Shown in pieces: positions 1-9,743 of a stretch of DNA of 64,000 bases. The stretch is from CALODP01 sp942492055. GTDB taxonomy: Bacteria > Bacteroidota > Ignavibacteria > Ignavibacteriales > Melioribacteraceae. The stretch covers positions 124,001-188,000 of the forward strand of contig CALODP010000019.1 of the NCBI GenBank assembly GCA_942492055.1, in the 5' to 3' direction. The translations under genes were made by a program, and so were the position numbers. The notes beneath the pieces were generated by a model. The model worked only from the letters and a program-made list of their open reading frames with translations, did no database searches and was not told where the DNA came from. Each line of letters starts with the position of its first letter. Position 1 is the stretch's first letter.

Positions 1-11
1 TGAACTTATCT

Positions 12-485
12 TCAAGTCCTTTTTCTGATATCTTTGCTTTTCCCGAAAAAATATCTCATTACCTTCCCTTGAGTTACCACCCTTTTACCGATAGAGAGCT
101 TCTTAAAGATTTCTGCCGATTCTTGCGGATTAAAGTAATCGCGAAAATAGATTATCTTATCCTCCTTCAATTCGAAAACCGTACATCCGGGAAGAAGGGC
201 CCTCTTTCCGGAATTGGAAATTTCCTTAATCCATTCCACCGAGATAGTATTCCCCTCTTCGGCGTACCTCAAAACGGTAAATTTGCTCCCCTCTGGGGAA
301 ACAATTCTCCACAACCCGAAAATAAAGCTCAGGAACTTGGCTATTTCATTCTTTCCCGGATAATGTTCTTTTATCAACGGGGCTTTTACAAAATAAAACT
401 CGGCGTTATCGTCCAAAAGCTCAGCGCATTTTTCGGTGGAAAGATCGTTCAACGCGGCGAACATATCCTCTACAATCTTATTCAT
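12..485 (-). CDS. SnoaL-like / NTF2-fold protein
   Basis: A 157-residue soluble protein with no signal peptide. The N-terminal half (a MFAALN helix, then ELLDDNAEFYF and a YPGKNEIAKFL stretch) followed by alternating strands resembles the cone-shaped NTF2/SnoaL fold used by small isomerases, hydrolases and ligand-binding proteins. The FxLKEDKIIYFRDYFNP segment near residues 104-120 is the typical closing strand pair of SnoaL-like domains. The ATG is preceded by a GGAG-type ribosome site (ccggagaataa). It follows the propeller lipoprotein gene on the same strand with only about 65 bp between them. No catalytic residues can be assigned, so the substrate is unknown. The fold call is from sequence pattern only. 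Confidence 0.65.
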   Translation of the reverse strand: MNKIVEDMFAALNDLSTEKCAELLDDNAEFYFVKAPLIKEHYPGKNEIAKFLSFIFGLWRIVSPEGSKFTVLRYAEEGNTISVEWIKEISNSGKRALLPGCTVFELKEDKIIYFRDYFNPQESAEIFKKLSIGKRVVTQGKVMRYFFGKSKDIRKRT

Positions 486-508
486 TTATTCTCCGGTATA
501 ATTAAATT

Positions 509-543
509 CCTCTCCGCACGGAGGCATATAAAGGGCGGAGAGG
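509..543 (-). terminator. Possible hairpin terminator
   Basis: A perfect 9-bp inverted repeat, CCTCTCCGC with GCGGAGAGG around a 17-nt loop, lies just past the stop of the propeller lipoprotein gene. On the minus strand it is followed by AT-rich sequence but no clean T run, so termination is only likely. Confidence 0.4.
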
Positions 544-550
544 GTAAAAT

Positions 551-1864
551 CTATTTCATTTCGGTTAGATTCAGTTTAAGAATACTTACTTCCTTAAGGC
601 TATCGAGAGAGAATATTCTCCCGTCCTTGTGGAATTTACTCAACTGTGCGTTAGCGATAAAGTAGTATTCATCACCGGCAATTTCACCGGTAGTAGGAGC
701 GTCGAATTTCGGATTAAGAACTTCGATCGGGGTTTTCTTAACAACACTCTTCATTTTCTCGTCGAGAGAATATTGATAAACACCACCGAGGTTCCATCCC
801 TGATGAGCGATAAGAGTATTATTGTAATATGCCAATCCGTCGATACCGGAGAGACAAATAGAATCGTCGTGGTTCAGATCTGTTTTCTCTTTTGTTTTCA
901 GATCAATAGTAGTTATTCCTCCCATATGGGCAATAAAGAGAAGTGCTTCGTCGTCCGACAATGTAATTCCGTTCGGGTAGAGATACTCACCCGGATGTGA
1001 AATCAGTTGCATCTCCTTTGCGCCCTTCGGAATATAGTATATATCCCCCGCGAACCAATCGGTAGCGTAGACATCCCCCTCTTTGGTAATCGTAAGATCG
1101 TTGAAGAATCTCGCGAGAGTATCGCCGGTAAAGAATTTATTTATCAGCTTGCCGGTAGCAAGATCGTATTGAAAAAGACCGCTGCTGTAATCGGTAACTT
1201 CATTCTTTCCGAGGAAATCCCCTTCGCCATCGTAAGCGCTACAGGCCCAGAGATGTCTTCTCCCGGCGTCAACTTCCATCCCGATTACAGGGAGAATGCC
1301 GTCCTGACCGGTTTTAATGAAATCGGAAACATTTCCTTCCTTATCGATAGCAACAATCTTTCTTTTGTAGATAGAACTGATGTAGAGTTTTCCATCTACG
1401 GGATCATAGGCTGTTCCTTCGGGAATCAAATCTTTTTCATTAAGTGAATAGGCCTCGCAACAATTGCATATAGGTTTAAGATTGATAATCTTTTCGGCCA
1501 AAGCGACAAATCGTTCATCCTTCCAGAGGGCTTTGAATGTAGTATCCCTCGCGAAATTGAGTGGGGAATGTCCCTCGAGCTTAACAGATTTCTCGAGATA
1601 AACGAGGGCTTCTTCGTAGTCTTTGGCCAAGGCGCATGCTTCGGCGTAGGCATAATTAATATTCGGACTATCGTGCGCATATTTACGAAGATTACCGATA
1701 TGGGTTTTGTATCCTATCATATCTTTGTCGGCATAAGCTTTTTGGGCCGCCGCAACTTCGTTACTAAACTCATCTTTCAGAGATTTTCTTTCGGGTTTGG
1801 GATTTTCTTTTACGGAACAGGCAAAGAGTAGAGCAGTGAGGAGTAGCAAGGATAGATATTTCAT
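551..1864 (-). CDS. Lipoprotein with TPR-like helices and a C-terminal beta-propeller (SMP-30/NHL type)
   Basis: The 437-residue product begins with a lipoprotein signal (KYLSLLLLTALLFAC, lipid cysteine at about 16), so it should be anchored in an envelope membrane. Residues 30-130 are helical with alanine-rich TPR-like pairs (NYAYAEACALAKDYEEALVYLEKSV). Residues 135-437 form repeated strands such as IPEGTAYDPVDGKLYISSIYKRKIVAID and YLYPNGITLSDDEALLFIAH, the pattern of six-bladed SMP-30/gluconolactonase or strictosidine-synthase-like propellers. The family binds a divalent metal and can hydrolyse lactones or esters. The exact substrate cannot be told here. The start has an ATG and the signal peptide fits it. 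Confidence 0.75.
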   Translation of the reverse strand: MKYLSLLLLTALLFACSVKENPKPERKSLKDEFSNEVAAAQKAYADKDMIGYKTHIGNLRKYAHDSPNINYAYAEACALAKDYEEALVYLEKSVKLEGHSPLNFARDTTFKALWKDERFVALAEKIINLKPICNCCEAYSLNEKDLIPEGTAYDPVDGKLYISSIYKRKIVAIDKEGNVSDFIKTGQDGILPVIGMEVDAGRRHLWACSAYDGEGDFLGKNEVTDYSSGLFQYDLATGKLINKFFTGDTLARFFNDLTITKEGDVYATDWFAGDIYYIPKGAKEMQLISHPGEYLYPNGITLSDDEALLFIAHMGGITTIDLKTKEKTDLNHDDSICLSGIDGLAYYNNTLIAHQGWNLGGVYQYSLDEKMKSVVKKTPIEVLNPKFDAPTTGEIAGDEYYFIANAQLSKFHKDGRIFSLDSLKEVSILKLNLTEMK

Positions 1865-1943
1865 TCTTAACTCTCTTTATTTGTGGAAAAGAAATATAAA
1901 CTCAGAAAGGTGTTTAGACGCGCAAAGAAGGGAATAGTGCTGA

Positions 1944-2261
1944 CTATTCCCAAAATCTGCGTTTATTAATTTCTTCTTTCTGCCGGAACGCTTCTTCCAG
2001 ATCAATATCCAATCGGTTAGCTATCGAACAAAGGTAGATGAAAATATCCGCCAGTTCTTCCTCCACCGATCCAACTTTGGAGTTATTATCAATTTTGATC
2101 TTTTCATTCTTCCGTATTGCTTTGTAAAGCTCCCCGACTTCTTCGCCGAGAAGAAGAGCTTTTTCCAATATATTTTGCCCGGAAAAACCGCGCTCCTTTT
2201 CCAATTCCACTACATACTTCTGAAAGTCTTTAAGAGAAGGCTTATTAACTAACTCAGGCAT
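1944..2261 (-). CDS. MazG-like nucleotide pyrophosphohydrolase
   Basis: A 105-residue all-alpha protein of single-domain MazG/NTP-PPase size. It shows the metal-binding pattern: E40, E41 and E44 in LLGEEVGELYKAI and then E69 and D72 in SVEEELADIFIYL. These enzymes hydrolyse non-canonical or excess (d)NTPs to the monophosphate and pyrophosphate in the cytoplasm. A good ribosome site (aaagaggtaaa) supports the ATG. It stands alone between a barrel protein gene and the propeller lipoprotein. The length and motif order match the MazG-like proteins of bacteria and archaea rather than full-length MazG. Confidence 0.85.
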   Translation of the reverse strand: MPELVNKPSLKDFQKYVVELEKERGFSGQNILEKALLLGEEVGELYKAIRKNEKIKIDNNSKVGSVEEELADIFIYLCSIANRLDIDLEEAFRQKEEINKRRFWE

Positions 2262-2310
2262 TTTACCTCTTTATCAATAATATGTAACAAACCTTCGCAA
2301 GATATCGATC

Positions 2311-3012
2311 TTAGAAATAGAAAGAAACCCCGAAAAGAACTTTGGAGTTGAAGAATGAATATCCGTCGAAGTCAGCTTTACTTTTTATTACTTCAAGTCC
2401 CTCATAATCCAATTCACATTCTTCCGCATCACATCTTCCCCAAAAATAGGTTGAGGAATTTGTGTATTCAACAGATAAACTCAGATTATTTTTTAGAAAC
2501 CATTCGATCCCTACTCCCGCAGAGAATCCGATATGGTACTCTTCCTGATTTCTAGAATCATATTCATTCTCACCATAGGGTCTATCATATCTATAAAATC
2601 TCTTAAGGTATGAAATTCTGGGACCTACCGAATAATAGAAAGAAATATCATCGAAATTTCTGACTGTTTGCATATATTCAAAAGAAACCGTTACATTTTT
2701 ATCCGAAGATTCAGTGCCCCCCGGAAATTTAGTTTTTAATGAATCTCCGATATATTCTATTTTGGTCACATCTTCATTTCTATCTCTGCTTCCAATGGAT
2801 ACCCCAAGTCTGAAAGCGCTTGACTCGGAGAAATGATATTTACCAGAAAATGTTGATCCTTGAAAACCGGAGAGTTGGAAATTGTCAGCGATTTGAAATT
2901 GTAGAGCGTACTTTCCTTTTAATCCGCTCCAATAGTTTTTCTCTTGTGCAGAAATGATTGCTGTAGTTGCCAAAAGAAAAGATAAAACTAGAATTAAAGA
3001 TGATTTTTTCAT
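2311..3012 (-). CDS. Secreted outer-membrane beta-barrel-like protein
   Basis: The chosen ATG (3012) gives KKSSLILVLSFLLATTAIISAQ, a clear Sec signal peptide, and has an upstream acggagttcta ribosome site; an upstream in-frame ATG at 3060 would only add a non-signal tail. The mature part of about 210 residues alternates polar and hydrophobic residues in strand-sized blocks (FRLGVSIGSRDRN, VTVSFEYMQTVRNF, YSVGPRISYLKRF, GVGIEWFLKNNLSLSVEYTN) and ends in an aromatic residue (VLFGVSFYF). This is the signature of an eight-stranded OmpA-like or porin-family barrel. Function unknown; it could be structural or a small pore. Confidence 0.7.
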   Translation of the reverse strand: MKKSSLILVLSFLLATTAIISAQEKNYWSGLKGKYALQFQIADNFQLSGFQGSTFSGKYHFSESSAFRLGVSIGSRDRNEDVTKIEYIGDSLKTKFPGGTESSDKNVTVSFEYMQTVRNFDDISFYYSVGPRISYLKRFYRYDRPYGENEYDSRNQEEYHIGFSAGVGIEWFLKNNLSLSVEYTNSSTYFWGRCDAEECELDYEGLEVIKSKADFDGYSFFNSKVLFGVSFYF

Positions 3013-3188
3013 TAGAACTCCGTAATTAATCAGTATTTGTCCAATGCCCATCTTTGGCAAGGCTTAGTTGATTTACCAACATAAACAATTCTTCTTTAAC
3101 TCACAATATAATTAAGTTCCTCCTAAATACTTTTTTATTATTCCAACGCAAATAACTTACATCTTTAGATGATATTCATTTACTCTTT

Positions 3189-5621
3189 TCATCCCAATAA
3201 TTTCTTCAGTGCTGAAAGCCCTCTCTCTTCTTCCGTTTTCGCTTTTTTCAATAATTCTATACCCTTATCAACTTTTTCTTTGTTTCTAATATTGTTTTTT
3301 CTTTCCCAATCATAAGCGTCCGATGGGAAGAGTTCGCTCAATTCCTTCAAAATAACCGCCACTTGGGAATATCTCTTTATAGCTTCGGCAAGATGGACTC
3401 TCTCTTCCCTATTCATAATTTCCATCGCTTCTTTAAGATAGTTCGCCGCATTCTTTCGCAACTCCGCATAAGAAGCGCAAACGTACGGAACACCACCTGG
3501 ATCAACGTCCCCGTTTGCCAGGGCAGCAATCCAAGCGTCATATCCGGGCAATCCGGAGATATATTCTTTCCCCGTTTGATCTTCCTTCGGATAGGCCAAA
3601 TCAACAGCAAATTCCAGAACATCCAATACAGTCTCTCTGCGATTCTTCGGTTCACATTTACTTACGGAATTCATCTCTACCCAACCGGTGTAATTCTCCC
3701 CTATATTCTCTTTGCACTCAGGCCCAAATCCGTCAGGGCATTCTTTCCCCTTGTAATAATACCCATCGTCGTCATACCCGTAGAGAATATAGTTTTCCGG
3801 AATATTGTTCATGTAGAACCCGAAACAAGGTTTTCCTTTCTCTATTGAGTTCTTTACCAAAGAGTATGATTCCTTTTGCATACCCGACAAATCCTTCCAT
3901 GATCTATGTCCGGATACTTTCTCGATCTCAATTCCGATACTTTGCGCAAATTCAATCACTCTGCTCTGATTCCACCGATAAACACAATTCGGATATAGTT
4001 TGGAATTAATATTAAGAGAGAATGCCCATCCAAGAGAACCGGTAAGCCATGCTTCGGAAATATCAGCTCCGAGATAATCAACGCAACTTTTCAGAGAAGA
4101 AAGATAAGTATTGAACATCGGATAATATTCGAGTCCCTTCAGTTCTTTTGCCGGTTTGGGAGAAAAGGAATTTTTCATATTCCCATCATCCAGTGCGGCC
4201 GGAATAATAAAATCCTCAATAATCTCATGTTGGTCACCACTTTCCACAAAGCCGCCGGCATTCATAGCAATTATCAAATCAAGTTCAGGAACAGCGAAAA
4301 TAAACTGCCCGCCAAATCCCCCTGAACCATAGCCGACAACCGGAATCCCATCAATAAATTTCACTTCCGGTCCCCAATGATTCCAATATTTCGGTCCGGC
4401 GCAGGAATTCTCTCCGGCGTAAGAATTATCTAGCCACCCTTCGGGTAGGATCTGCTTACCATTGAATTTCCCCTTATTCACGTATAACATCCCCAGCTTT
4501 AGAAGCGAGCGGGTAGGGATATGAAGATATGAAACTCTCTCGGCACTATTGCGTGTCCAGTAATAATTATCAATACCAAGAGGAATAAAGAGGTTTTCCT
4601 TTGCAAAATCCATAAGCCCTTTTCCGGCAGATTTTCTAACTATTTCGCCAAGCGCCACCGGAATTCCGGAGTTATAAGTGGACTTTTCACCGGGAGCAGA
4701 ATCCATTTCTCTTGAAAATAGAAACTTTACATTATCACCGCTCCTCATCATTTGATATGTACTGTTATTCGGATTATAATAAGAAGTTGATTTTTCATCC
4801 CATTTAAATCCGGCAGTCATTGTAAGAAGGTGCGTAATTGTAATAGACTGTTTCACCGAATCGAACAATTCGTAGTACTCAGGGAAATACTCGTAAACCG
4901 GGGCTTCAAGTGATTTGATAGCTCCTTTTTGTTTGGCAATTCCAACCAGGGAAGAAACAATACCTTTTGTAATCGAATGAATGGGGAGAACATTTTCCGA
5001 TGTATATCCGTTGAAATATTCCTCATAAACTAGTTTTCCGTTTTTCATTACAAGTAGGCTATGTTGATTCGGATATTTCCCTTCAAGAATTCTTTCGGTA
5101 AGTTCTTCTAGTTTTGCAACATTAATTCCCTCCTCCAAAGCATTCCCGATCGGTAAATAATCATCTTTCTTCTTAGGAGCGGTGTATGAATATTTCGTAA
5201 CAGGAGTACCTTCTTCACCTAATCTTGGAAAATCGAAGGCTGTTACATTATCCGCTCGTTTCAAATTGAATGGTAACCATGCACCTCCGGGGTTATAGCT
5301 TCCCTCAATTATATCAGCATTAGAATTGTATTTACCTCGATACTTCGAACCGTATAGCTCTACTTCCACAGTAATAATATTATCACTACACTCAGCCTTA
5401 CTAACCGGAATATTAATAAATCCGTATTCCGGACTATGATGTTTCGCGACAAGATTACCCTGTTCGTCAAAATCAAATACATAGAATAGGCGAATGTTCT
5501 GTGTAGCGGTTTCGAAAATTCCTACCCATCCGCCTCGGATTTCTTTATTGACATGTGATTCTTGATTTGCATATGAAAGTGAACAGAAAAGTAAAACAAT
5601 AGCAATCAGATAAGATTTCAT
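3189..5621 (-). CDS. Secreted beta-lactamase-family serine hydrolase with a C-terminal C39/BtrH-like module
   Basis: From the ATG at 5621 (gaggg ribosome site just upstream; the ATG at 5633 lacks one) the product is 810 residues with a signal peptide ending near YANQ. Residues about 155-480 are a class C beta-lactamase/penicillin-binding fold: the SxxK motif is SITK (about 216-219), the second motif is in STYNSG, and the third is the glycine-rich GYGSGGFGGQ. Such enzymes are esterases, D-peptidases or transpeptidases in the envelope. Residues about 500-810 form a second module (ISEAWLTGSLGWAF, then GYDDDGYYY, then helices) that resembles BtrH-type/C39-like cysteine-peptidase folds. That resemblance is tentative. 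The two-module layout is unusual. Confidence 0.8.
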   Translation of the reverse strand: MKSYLIAIVLLFCSLSYANQESHVNKEIRGGWVGIFETATQNIRLFYVFDFDEQGNLVAKHHSPEYGFINIPVSKAECSDNIITVEVELYGSKYRGKYNSNADIIEGSYNPGGAWLPFNLKRADNVTAFDFPRLGEEGTPVTKYSYTAPKKKDDYLPIGNALEEGINVAKLEELTERILEGKYPNQHSLLVMKNGKLVYEEYFNGYTSENVLPIHSITKGIVSSLVGIAKQKGAIKSLEAPVYEYFPEYYELFDSVKQSITITHLLTMTAGFKWDEKSTSYYNPNNSTYQMMRSGDNVKFLFSREMDSAPGEKSTYNSGIPVALGEIVRKSAGKGLMDFAKENLFIPLGIDNYYWTRNSAERVSYLHIPTRSLLKLGMLYVNKGKFNGKQILPEGWLDNSYAGENSCAGPKYWNHWGPEVKFIDGIPVVGYGSGGFGGQFIFAVPELDLIIAMNAGGFVESGDQHEIIEDFIIPAALDDGNMKNSFSPKPAKELKGLEYYPMFNTYLSSLKSCVDYLGADISEAWLTGSLGWAFSLNINSKLYPNCVYRWNQSRVIEFAQSIGIEIEKVSGHRSWKDLSGMQKESYSLVKNSIEKGKPCFGFYMNNIPENYILYGYDDDGYYYKGKECPDGFGPECKENIGENYTGWVEMNSVSKCEPKNRRETVLDVLEFAVDLAYPKEDQTGKEYISGLPGYDAWIAALANGDVDPGGVPYVCASYAELRKNAANYLKEAMEIMNREERVHLAEAIKRYSQVAVILKELSELFPSDAYDWERKNNIRNKEKVDKGIELLKKAKTEEERGLSALKKLLG

Positions 5622-5791
5622 GATATCCCTCATACCGATGAAACATAGAATATTACGCGGATTACGATTCGGTGTGCCCTTCCGAACCAGAAAACAATAT
5701 GAGAAATGAAATTATAAAAGGCAATTCACAGTTAACTGATAAACTGACTTGAGTCAAAGAATAGTAAAAACATGCACCTTCAAATGCATAT

Positions 5792-8374
5792 CTAAGAATT
5801 AAAAACTACTTCAAAAGTACTTCCGACATTTTTCTTACTCTCTACAGATATGCTTGCGTTATTTAACTCACAATATTTCTTTACCAAGGCAAGTCCCAAA
5901 CCATTCCCTTCGAACTTTCTGGTATATCCTGTCATTTCTTGTGAGAACGGTGAAAACAAATTTGGAAGATACTCCTCGGAAATACCAATTCCTGTATCTT
6001 CCACCTTTATTCTGAGTTTTTTGTTATTTACACGCTCAATCGATAATTTAACAGAACCTTCATGAGTATATTTCAAAGCGTTGTCTAACAAGTTAGAGAA
6101 TACTTGCGTTACGGTATACTTGTCTACATTTATAAAAGTCTCTTCGGTTTGCTTATTAACGATAAGCTCGATTCCTCTATTATCCGCAATTACTCTAAAC
6201 TCACTCACTAAAGGTTTCATCACATCGTGACACATATCTATTTTAGTGATTTTAGGTTCATAACTTCCGGTTTGCACTTGAGACATGTTCAGCAAAAGAT
6301 CAATTGTTCTGATTAGTCGCTTGCCACCATTCTCAATCATCTTAAATGTATCGGCCAATTCAATCGGGAGAGAATCTTCAAGTTCCATTTTCAACAATGA
6401 TGTAAAGCTCAATATGGTATTAATAGGGGTTCTGATTTCATGGGACATTTGCGCCAAAAAATCGGACTTAAGCTTATCCGATTCTTCTGCCTTTTCCTTT
6501 GCCCGAATTAACTCACTTTCGACCAACTTACTCTCTGTAATATCCTCTTGTATTAAAAAGAGATGAGTTACTTCATTTCTTTCATTTTTCAGAACCGTTA
6601 GTATATTATAGGCCCAGATTTTCGCTGAATCTTTCCTAACAAATAGTAGTTCTTCTATCCAGTCATGTCCGGTTCTAACTATCTTGGCAACCTCTTTCAA
6701 ATTAATGGATTTATCGAATAAATCGAAGAGGGAGAGATTATTCGTTGGAAGATCCTCATATTCATAACCTGTTATCTTTGTGAAAGCAGCATTGACAAAT
6801 TCGATGTTCCCTTCAAGATCGGCAATGGCAACTGATGCCGGACTTTGCTTTAAAGCTCGGGATAATTTCACAACATCCCCTTCCGCTTTTTTCCTCTTCG
6901 AGATATCCCAGAATACACCTAACATACCTGTTATTTCCCCGGTTTCATTCCTCACGGGAAGTTTCACTTTCTGAATAGGAATTGTTTTTCCGGCAACAGT
7001 CATTACATCCTCAAACTCAACCATTTCACCTGATTTTAATACATAATCATCTTCGGCCGTATATTGAGTCGCAAGTTCTTCAGACAATAAATCGAAATCG
7101 GTTAAACCTGTTATTTTATCAGGAGCCTTATTTAGCGATCTCGCAAATTTTTCATTACAAGAAATATATTTTTGGTTCACATCTTTGATATATATCTTTT
7201 GAGGAAGATTTTCGACAAGAGTTCGATATTTGATCTCACTCTCCATGAGCGCAACTTGAGTCTCTTTAATTTGAGAAATATCCCTTCCCTCAACGATAAG
7301 ATATTTTATCTCTTCTTTTTCGTCGAAAACAGGATTTATAATAATATCAAGATATGTTAATTTAGCATTTAGAAAATTGATTCCATCGTATCTTACAACT
7401 CTCTTTTCTGATATCGCTTTGCGGAAATTTGCAATAAACTCTTCCCGAGCTTCTTCGGAAAACCTCCAATAGGAAAGATCCCAAAATTTCACATTGATAA
7501 TTTGCTCAGTACTAAGGCTGCCAGCCTTCAGAGCTCTTTCGTTAATAAGAAGTACATTTCCCTCCGGTGTAATCTTGGCGGTAAAAGTAATTAGTTTATC
7601 GATATATTCTTTTAGTTCTTCTTTAGCGTTTTTTAACTGTGTAACCAAATCGGATATATCTTTTCCCATTACATTGAATTCATCTGTTAGCAATCCAATT
7701 TCATCTTTTGAGTCATTTTTTACTTTATGATATTTGCCGGTTTGTTTAAATGATTTTATGGCCGAAACTAATCTGTTTATTGGAATAATAATCTCATTAA
7801 ATAGCTTCGTCGAAATCAAAACGATCAGAATAACTACAATGACTAACATCATCACCAAAAAGGAATAATACCTACCGGCAGCTTTATCAACAGATTTCAA
7901 AGACAAACCCACATTAACCGCGCCTATATGATTCCCATTTGAATCAAAATTAGGGATCAAAATATCTATTACTCGTTCCCCATGATAAGAAGAAGTTGGG
8001 TCAGCCATATCTCGAATATAGATCTGTTCAAGCTCTTTTCCATCTTTGGCTGCTCTTAATGTTCCTTCGTCATTGAATAGCATTCCAACTCGATCCGGAT
8101 TACTATGAACAAAAGCTCTTCCTTCTTTATCACATAAGAGAATAAAACTCAGATCCGGACTCTTAGTAATCATATCTTCAACCATCTTCTGAGTTTCATC
8201 TGAGGATAGATAAGGAGTCATTGTCCTCAATTGGTAGGCTACTTCCCAAGATTTTCTAACAAGGGTTTCCTCATGCCAGGGAATGATGAATTGCTGGAAT
8301 GTTGCAAAAAAAACCGCAGTAAATATCATCACAACGGATGTCATCAGAAGGATGTATTTTCGATTCAGTTTCAT
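5792..8374 (-). CDS. Membrane sensor histidine kinase with cache, HAMP and three PAS domains
   Basis: The 860-residue product has a membrane segment at about 9-28, a periplasmic cache-like sensor (residues 30-165, with DPTSSYHGERVIDILIPNFD), a second membrane segment (YYSFLVMMLVIVVILIVL), a HAMP linker, and three PAS-like blocks at about 250-370, 375-495 and 505-625. The kinase core follows: HisKA with the phospho-acceptor His645 in MSHEIRTPIN, and an HATPase with the N box NLLDNALKY, G1 VEDTGIGI and G2 GNGLGLAL. It lacks a receiver domain and no response regulator is adjacent, so its partner is elsewhere. The ligand cannot be deduced. Confidence 0.92.
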   Translation of the reverse strand: MKLNRKYILLMTSVVMIFTAVFFATFQQFIIPWHEETLVRKSWEVAYQLRTMTPYLSSDETQKMVEDMITKSPDLSFILLCDKEGRAFVHSNPDRVGMLFNDEGTLRAAKDGKELEQIYIRDMADPTSSYHGERVIDILIPNFDSNGNHIGAVNVGLSLKSVDKAAGRYYSFLVMMLVIVVILIVLISTKLFNEIIIPINRLVSAIKSFKQTGKYHKVKNDSKDEIGLLTDEFNVMGKDISDLVTQLKNAKEELKEYIDKLITFTAKITPEGNVLLINERALKAGSLSTEQIINVKFWDLSYWRFSEEAREEFIANFRKAISEKRVVRYDGINFLNAKLTYLDIIINPVFDEKEEIKYLIVEGRDISQIKETQVALMESEIKYRTLVENLPQKIYIKDVNQKYISCNEKFARSLNKAPDKITGLTDFDLLSEELATQYTAEDDYVLKSGEMVEFEDVMTVAGKTIPIQKVKLPVRNETGEITGMLGVFWDISKRKKAEGDVVKLSRALKQSPASVAIADLEGNIEFVNAAFTKITGYEYEDLPTNNLSLFDLFDKSINLKEVAKIVRTGHDWIEELLFVRKDSAKIWAYNILTVLKNERNEVTHLFLIQEDITESKLVESELIRAKEKAEESDKLKSDFLAQMSHEIRTPINTILSFTSLLKMELEDSLPIELADTFKMIENGGKRLIRTIDLLLNMSQVQTGSYEPKITKIDMCHDVMKPLVSEFRVIADNRGIELIVNKQTEETFINVDKYTVTQVFSNLLDNALKYTHEGSVKLSIERVNNKKLRIKVEDTGIGISEEYLPNLFSPFSQEMTGYTRKFEGNGLGLALVKKYCELNNASISVESKKNVGSTFEVVFNS

Positions 8375-8480
8375 AAGGAAAATGCTCTATCTACTAATTC
8401 TAATATTCCAAACAGAAATTAGGACAATAATAGTTTCACAATCGGGAGGAATTGGAGGATTCGATTATAAACAAATCTTT

Positions 8481-9272
8481 TTAATTCTTTTTCATGATAA
8501 ATCTAATCATTTTTTGGAATTCATTCTTCTCTTGTTTTTCTTTTTCTCTGAGCAATTTTAAGCAACGTATATTACCTATCTGTCCCAAACTTCTGGCTGC
8601 TTCCCATCTGATTGCCGGAAGATTGTCATCCCCAAGTACTTCTTCAAGAATATCAATAACTCTATCATCACCAAATGATTGGAATGCCCTTACAACTTTC
8701 CATTTTATTAGATCATCATTGGAATTATATAAATCCATAAGATATGGAACTGCGTCATTATTCTTCTCGTAAAATGAGATGAATCCGATAGCGTCTATTG
8801 CTTCCGAAATCTGCTCTCTCTTATTATTTTCTAAGGCTCTAAAGAGAAAGGGTAACGTAGGTAATTTCATTCTGATAAGTGTTCTTGCAGCAATATCTCT
8901 GGGTAAAGGGTAACTTCTCTTGTAAAATCCCTTTACTGGAAGCTCCCTTTCTTGGTTATTTCCTATTTCTCCCAAGAGATCGCATAATGGTTCAATGGAC
9001 GGGACACCGATATTAACCAGAGCTTCAGAAATGGCAATTTTCGTATATAGTTTTTTTTCTTTTCTCAGAGTTATGCACAAATTATCCACACCGGGAATAT
9101 ATTTTCTAATTCCCAGTTCTTTTGCAGCGGAGGTTCTTTCGATTGGAACAGGACTCTTCAGATATCTGATTAAATCCTTATCCGAAAATTCGGAAAAGGT
9201 TAAATCATCCACGGCAGTAGTCTCACCTCTTCTTTTTCTAAGTTCAGCCTTCTGATCAATTTGGGAAATCAA
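8481..9272 (-). CDS. HEAT-repeat (PBS-lyase-like) protein
   Basis: A 263-residue cytoplasmic protein built of helical pairs with HEAT features, for example PIERTSAAKELGIRKYIPGVD, KWKVVRAFQSFGDDRVIDILEEVL and PAIRWEAARSLGQIGNIRCL. Such solenoids bind other proteins. The start is a TTG four bases after the stop of the upstream lipoprotein gene, and the only internal ATG lies far inside, so TTG or a near codon must be used. The close spacing suggests co-transcription with the SecD-head-like lipoprotein. No enzymatic motif is visible. Confidence 0.7.
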   Translation of the reverse strand: MISQIDQKAELRKRRGETTAVDDLTFSEFSDKDLIRYLKSPVPIERTSAAKELGIRKYIPGVDNLCITLRKEKKLYTKIAISEALVNIGVPSIEPLCDLLGEIGNNQERELPVKGFYKRSYPLPRDIAARTLIRMKLPTLPFLFRALENNKREQISEAIDAIGFISFYEKNNDAVPYLMDLYNSNDDLIKWKVVRAFQSFGDDRVIDILEEVLGDDNLPAIRWEAARSLGQIGNIRCLKLLREKEKQEKNEFQKMIRFIMKKN

Positions 9273-9276
9273 ATTA

Positions 9277-9723
9277 CTATTTGCCCTTGTTTAATAATCT
9301 GACTAGTTTCTTTACTTTTCCCTTTGTCATTTTTCCGGTAATATGAACTTTGCTAGTTGTTATTTCCTCTTCCACTATCGGAGCCATATAAAGAACTCCG
9401 TCAATTAATAATCCTATTCTCTTGCCAATATTTTCACGAGTAGCTTTGGAAAACTTTTCTTTTCCTTCTTCGGTAAAAGCAAGAGAAATGGCGGGAGTAT
9501 CTCTTCTTTCAATTAGTTCGGCATTTTCAACATCAAGTTCAGTTAAAAGAACTTCTTTATGCAAATAAAAAATAGTGTCATATCCGTATAATTCTTTTTC
9601 AATAAGTCCTTGAGCAGCCTTTTCCTCCGCAACTCTGAATTCAAGAATATTTTTTTTCTCGGTGTTATTACCACAACCAACAATGAATAAAACAATAATC
9701 ACTAATACATATAATTTTTTCAT
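9277..9723 (-). CDS. Small lipoprotein with a SecD P1-head-like domain
   Basis: The ATG at 9723 has a gagagg ribosome site six bases upstream; a TTG at 9729 is less likely. The 148-residue product has a lipoprotein signal ending VGCGNN. The mature part carries TPAISLAFTEEGKEKFSKAT followed by NIGKRIGLLIDGVLYMAPIV and a GKMTKGKVKKLVRLL end. This closely follows the periplasmic head of SecD, which normally sits inside a large membrane translocase subunit; here it is free-standing and lipid-anchored. The domain resemblance is by eye. Function unknown; it may regulate or mimic SecDF, or simply share the fold. Confidence 0.65.
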   Translation of the reverse strand: MKKLYVLVIIVLFIVGCGNNTEKKNILEFRVAEEKAAQGLIEKELYGYDTIFYLHKEVLLTELDVENAELIERRDTPAISLAFTEEGKEKFSKATRENIGKRIGLLIDGVLYMAPIVEEEITTSKVHITGKMTKGKVKKLVRLLNKGK

Positions 9724-9743
9724 AGCCAACCTCTCAAAAATAA

